Assembly (NCBI GenBank): GCA_005790965.1
Contig: SXTL01000060.1
Location: 1 to 35,446, forward strand
Source: Burkholderiales bacterium
Lineage (GTDB): Bacteria > Pseudomonadota > Gammaproteobacteria > Burkholderiales > Thiobacillaceae
Direction: 5' to 3'
DNA length: 35,446 nucleotides
Shown here: positions 32,458 to 35,446 of the stretch, in pieces
Position numbering within the stretch: the stretch's first letter is position 1
Layout: each line of letters opens with the position of its first letter
Position numbers and translations under genes: made by a program
The notes under the pieces: generated by a model
The model's database searches: none
Seen by the model: the letters and a program-made list of their open reading frames with translations, nothing else
What the model was told of the DNA's origin: nothing

Positions 32458-32817
32458 ATGGCAACAGGGAGAAGCATAACCCAGCAAAGCGGTGAGGCCG
32501 CCGAAAGACAAGCAGCGCGCTTCCTCGAAGGCCAGGGCCTGACCGTGATCGCACGCAATTATCGCTGTCGCGGCGGCGAGATTGACCTCATTGCCCAAGA
32601 CGGTGACAGCCTCGTCTTCGTCGAGGTCCGCGCCCGGCGCAACACGAACTACGGTGGCGCAGCAGCAAGCATTACGCACCGCAAGCAACAACGACTAATC
32701 TACGCGGCTCGCCATTACCTGATGCACCTGCCGCACGAACCTCTGTGTCGCTTTGATGCCATCCTCATTGATGGAGAGCGCCTGGAATGGCTGCGCAGCG
32801 CGTTCGATGGTTTTTAA
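32458..32817 (+). CDS. YraN family (UPF0102) protein
   Basis: GEAAERQAARFLEGQGLTVIARNYRCRGGEIDLIAQDGDSLVFVEVRAR. Confidence 0.95.
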   Translation: MATGRSITQQSGEAAERQAARFLEGQGLTVIARNYRCRGGEIDLIAQDGDSLVFVEVRARRNTNYGGAAASITHRKQQRLIYAARHYLMHLPHEPLCRFDAILIDGERLEWLRSAFDGF

Positions 32818-32869
32818 AACAGGGCGTTATAATCCGAGCTATCTTTTCTGTTCCCCTTGGAGAACTTCC

Positions 32870-33445
32870 ATGCGCAGCCCCCTCGTGATTGCCTTTTCCC
32901 TTCTAGCCTCAGGCCTGCTCGGTGGTTGTGCCCCGGTCATTGTCGGCGGCGCCGGAGTTGGTGTCCTCATGACCGAAGATCGCCGCACGGTCACCACCTA
33001 TCTGATGGATGAGGAAATCGAACTCAAAGCGACGCATCGCACCTCCGAAGCCAAGTTGGATAAAGTCCATGCCAACTTCACCAGCTACAACCGCCGCGTC
33101 CTGATTACCGGTGAGGCCCCGACCGAAGCGCTCAAGGCCCGAGTCGGCGAGATCGCACGCGGGGTTGAAAATGTGCGTGAAGGCGAAGTCAAAAATGAGC
33201 TACAGATTGCCGCTCCAACCTCGCTGGTTACCCGTAGCAACGATGTCCTCCTGACGACCCAAGTCAAGGCAGGGTTGTTCAACGACCGTCGCATCAACGC
33301 CAATCAGATCAAAGTTGTCACCGAAAATGGCGTCGTCTTCCTGATGGGTATCGTCAAGCCGACGGAAGGTGATGCGGCCGCCGAGACCGCCTCCAAGGTC
33401 GCGGGCGTCACCCGTGTCATCAAGGTCTTTGAAGATCTCCGCTAA
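32870..33445 (+). CDS. BON-domain outer-membrane lipoprotein (DolP/YraP-like)
   Basis: Lipobox LLGGC after a signal sequence (MRSPLVIAFSLLASGLLGGCAPVIVGG); two BON-like repeats (VLITGEAPTEALK..., VVFLMGIVKPTEGDAA). Confidence 0.9.
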   Translation: MRSPLVIAFSLLASGLLGGCAPVIVGGAGVGVLMTEDRRTVTTYLMDEEIELKATHRTSEAKLDKVHANFTSYNRRVLITGEAPTEALKARVGEIARGVENVREGEVKNELQIAAPTSLVTRSNDVLLTTQVKAGLFNDRRINANQIKVVTENGVVFLMGIVKPTEGDAAAETASKVAGVTRVIKVFEDLR

Positions 33446-33465
33446 GGGTCTAAGCACAACACGCC

Positions 33466-34929
33466 ATGCATTATGCCGACCTGCGCGATTTCATCAGCCA
33501 GCTTGAGGCGCGTGGCGAATTAAAACGCATTGCGATCCCGGTCTCACCTCATTTGGAGATAACCGAGATCGCCGACCGCGTGCTACGCGCCGGTGGCCCC
33601 GCTCTCCTGTTTGAAAACCCCGTCGGTCATAAAACGCCAGTGCTGGCCAACCTGTTCGGCACGGTCAAGCGCGTTGCTCTGGGCATGGGCGAGGAGGATC
33701 CGACCAAGTTGCGCGAGATCGGCAAACTGCTCGCTTACCTGAAGGAACCCGAACCGCCCAAAGGGCTAAAAGACGCTTGGGACAAGCTTCCCATCCTGAA
33801 GCAAGTGCTCAACATGGCCCCCAAAGTGGTCAGCCACCCGCCCTGCCAAGAAGTCGTGCTAGAGGGCGAGGCGGTCGATCTGGCCGCCCTACCAACGATG
33901 ACTTGTTGGCCAGGGGATGTCGCGCCACTAATTACCTGGGGCCTCACCATCACCCGCGGACCCCAAAAAGCCCGGCAAAATCTTGGCATTTATCGCCAGC
34001 AGGTGATTGGCAAAAACCAGCTCATCATGCGCTGGCTGGCACATCGCGGCGGCGCACTCGACTTTCGCGACTTCACCGCCCAAAACCCCGGTCAGCCCTT
34101 CCCCGTTTGCGTCGCATTGGGGGCCGACCCGGCGACCATCCTCGGTGCGGTCACGCCGGTACCCGATTCGCTGTCCGAATACCAGTTCGCTGGTCTCTTG
34201 CGCGGCGCCAAGACCGAACTTGCGACGGCCCTCGGCTCCGACCTGCAGGTGCCGGCGCGGGCCGAGATCATCCTAGAAGGCGTCATCTACCCCAACGACA
34301 CCGCGCTGGAAGGCCCTTATGGCGACCACACCGGTTATTACAACGAACAAGGGCGTTTCCCGGTATTCACTGTCCAGCGCATCACCACTCGCCGCGACCC
34401 GATTTACCACTCCACCTACACCGGCAAACCGCCCGATGAACCGGCAATTCTGGGCGTCGCGCTCAACGAAGTCTTCGTGCCGCTGCTGCAAAAGCAGTTC
34501 CCCGAGATCGCCGATTTCTACCTGCCGCCGGAAGGTTGCAGTTACCGGATGGCCGTTGTCAGCCTGAAAAAACAGTACCCCGGCCACGCCAAGCGGGTGA
34601 TGATGGGTGTATGGAGTTTCCTGCGCCAGTTTATGTACACCAAGTTCGTCATCGTCGTGGACGACGACATCAACATCCGATCCTGGCCCGAAGTCATCTG
34701 GGCCATCACCACCCGCGTCGATCCTGCGCGCGACACCCTGTTGATCGAAAACACCCCCATCGATTACCTCGACTTTGCCTCGCCCGTCTCGGGTCTGGGC
34801 TCCAAGATGGGCCTCGATGCAACCAATAAATGGCCCGGCGAAACCGCCCGTGAATGGGGTACGCCCATCGTCATGGATGCCGCGGTCAAAACGCGAGTGG
34901 ATGCGCTGTGGAACGAGTTGGGGCTGTAA
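33466..34929 (+). CDS. ubiD: 4-hydroxy-3-polyprenylbenzoate decarboxylase, UbiD family
   Basis: [22 protein letters not shown]...[22 protein letters not shown]...[20 protein letters not shown]...[23 protein letters not shown]. Confidence 0.97.
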   Translation: MHYADLRDFISQLEARGELKRIAIPVSPHLEITEIADRVLRAGGPALLFENPVGHKTPVLANLFGTVKRVALGMGEEDPTKLREIGKLLAYLKEPEPPKGLKDAWDKLPILKQVLNMAPKVVSHPPCQEVVLEGEAVDLAALPTMTCWPGDVAPLITWGLTITRGPQKARQNLGIYRQQVIGKNQLIMRWLAHRGGALDFRDFTAQNPGQPFPVCVALGADPATILGAVTPVPDSLSEYQFAGLLRGAKTELATALGSDLQVPARAEIILEGVIYPNDTALEGPYGDHTGYYNEQGRFPVFTVQRITTRRDPIYHSTYTGKPPDEPAILGVALNEVFVPLLQKQFPEIADFYLPPEGCSYRMAVVSLKKQYPGHAKRVMMGVWSFLRQFMYTKFVIVVDDDINIRSWPEVIWAITTRVDPARDTLLIENTPIDYLDFASPVSGLGSKMGLDATNKWPGETAREWGTPIVMDAAVKTRVDALWNELGL

Positions 34930-35014
34930 CATTAGCCAACTCAATATCCCATATCCACTGCAATAACCCCTTGCCATCACCTGTGACCGGCTTACACCAC
35001 CTGACCCCTTCACC

Positions 35015-35275
35015 ATGCACAACCTGACCCTTTATTATTTTGGCGACCTGATGGGCAAACTGGGCCTGGGTCGCGAGACCCTGCGTATTCCCGCCTCCCA
35101 CGCCACCATTGCGGGTCTAATGAACCTGCTCGCCATCCGTGGCGGCGATTGGGACAAGGCCTTCTCCAGTCCACGCGGCAGTTTGCAAATCCTGGTCAAC
35201 AAGCGTCCCGCGCAGCTCGACACCGCGCTGGCCTCCGGCGACGAAATCGCCTTCATCGAGTCGATCGCGCTTTAA
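35015..35275 (+). CDS. MoaD/ThiS-like ubiquitin-fold protein with atypical C-terminus
   Basis: MHNLTLYYFGDLMGKLGLGRETLRIP...ILVNKRPAQLDTALASGDEIAFIESIAL: MoaD-like core but no terminal Gly-Gly. Confidence 0.6.
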   Translation: MHNLTLYYFGDLMGKLGLGRETLRIPASHATIAGLMNLLAIRGGDWDKAFSSPRGSLQILVNKRPAQLDTALASGDEIAFIESIAL

Positions 35276-35293
35276 CACGCCGCGCAAAAGAAA

Positions 35294-35326
35294 AATCAGC
35301 AGGCCGTTCAACACGATCTGCTGATT
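35294..35326. other. Inverted repeat downstream of the MoaD-like gene
   Basis: AATCAGCAG (35294-35302) ... CTGCTGATT (35318-35326), perfect 9-bp arms with 15-nt loop; no strong U tract, so only a possible terminator. Confidence 0.55.
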
Positions 35327-35446
35327 GATTTGGTGCCCCGTTTCTTTCATTCCAGAATTCTGCTTCCGCAACAGAACAACCTATTACGCGCTGCTTTACA
35401 ACACCTCCCTCGCGACCACTGTGTCATAGAGGCCATAATGGGTCAG

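Noticed and set aside
35276-35446. Right-edge non-coding segment as possible mobile element end
   Set aside because: Contains one 9-bp inverted repeat but no transposase, target duplication or recognisable end; window stops too soon.
1-35446. CRISPR arrays, tRNAs, prophage or toxin-antitoxin modules
   Set aside because: No regularly spaced direct repeats, tRNA-like cloverleaf, or phage/TA gene families were recognised by reading.

Overview
The window is about 35.4 kb and has two unlike parts. Positions 1..~2080 are AT-rich and carry most of a ribonucleotide reductase large subunit, open at the left edge. From ~2080 onward the DNA is GC-rich and looks betaproteobacterial. At the switch, the RNR gene loses its last few codons and an lptG gene loses its 5' half at the same point, which suggests a chimeric join. 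The GC-rich part contains: lptG (partial), an RDD protein, rplU-rpmA, holC, valS (interrupted by one in-frame TAG), a sulfur/persulfide-type accessory cluster (10-TM protein, MFS, persulfide-dioxygenase-like MBL, DsrE-like, secreted single-Cys Trx-like protein, divergent ArsR-rhodanese regulator), lpxC, ftsZ and a complete dcw cluster read on the minus strand (mraZ to ftsZ), rnpB, rsmI, yraN, a BON-domain lipoprotein gene, ubiD, and a MoaD/ThiS-like gene without the usual C-terminal GG. The observations I rate highest are: (1) the chimeric junction near 2080; (2) the valS amber codon; (3) the sulfur cluster with a strong nested palindrome in its divergent promoter; (4) a four-box, 10-bp-period MraZ operator just downstream of a near-consensus promoter; (5) 14 consecutive gene overlaps from mraZ to ftsA, followed by an ftsA-ftsZ spacer with three tandem tetraloop-type inverted repeats. 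No CRISPR array, transposase, integrase or tRNA was recognised. Product names come from reading translated motifs by eye; no database search was run.
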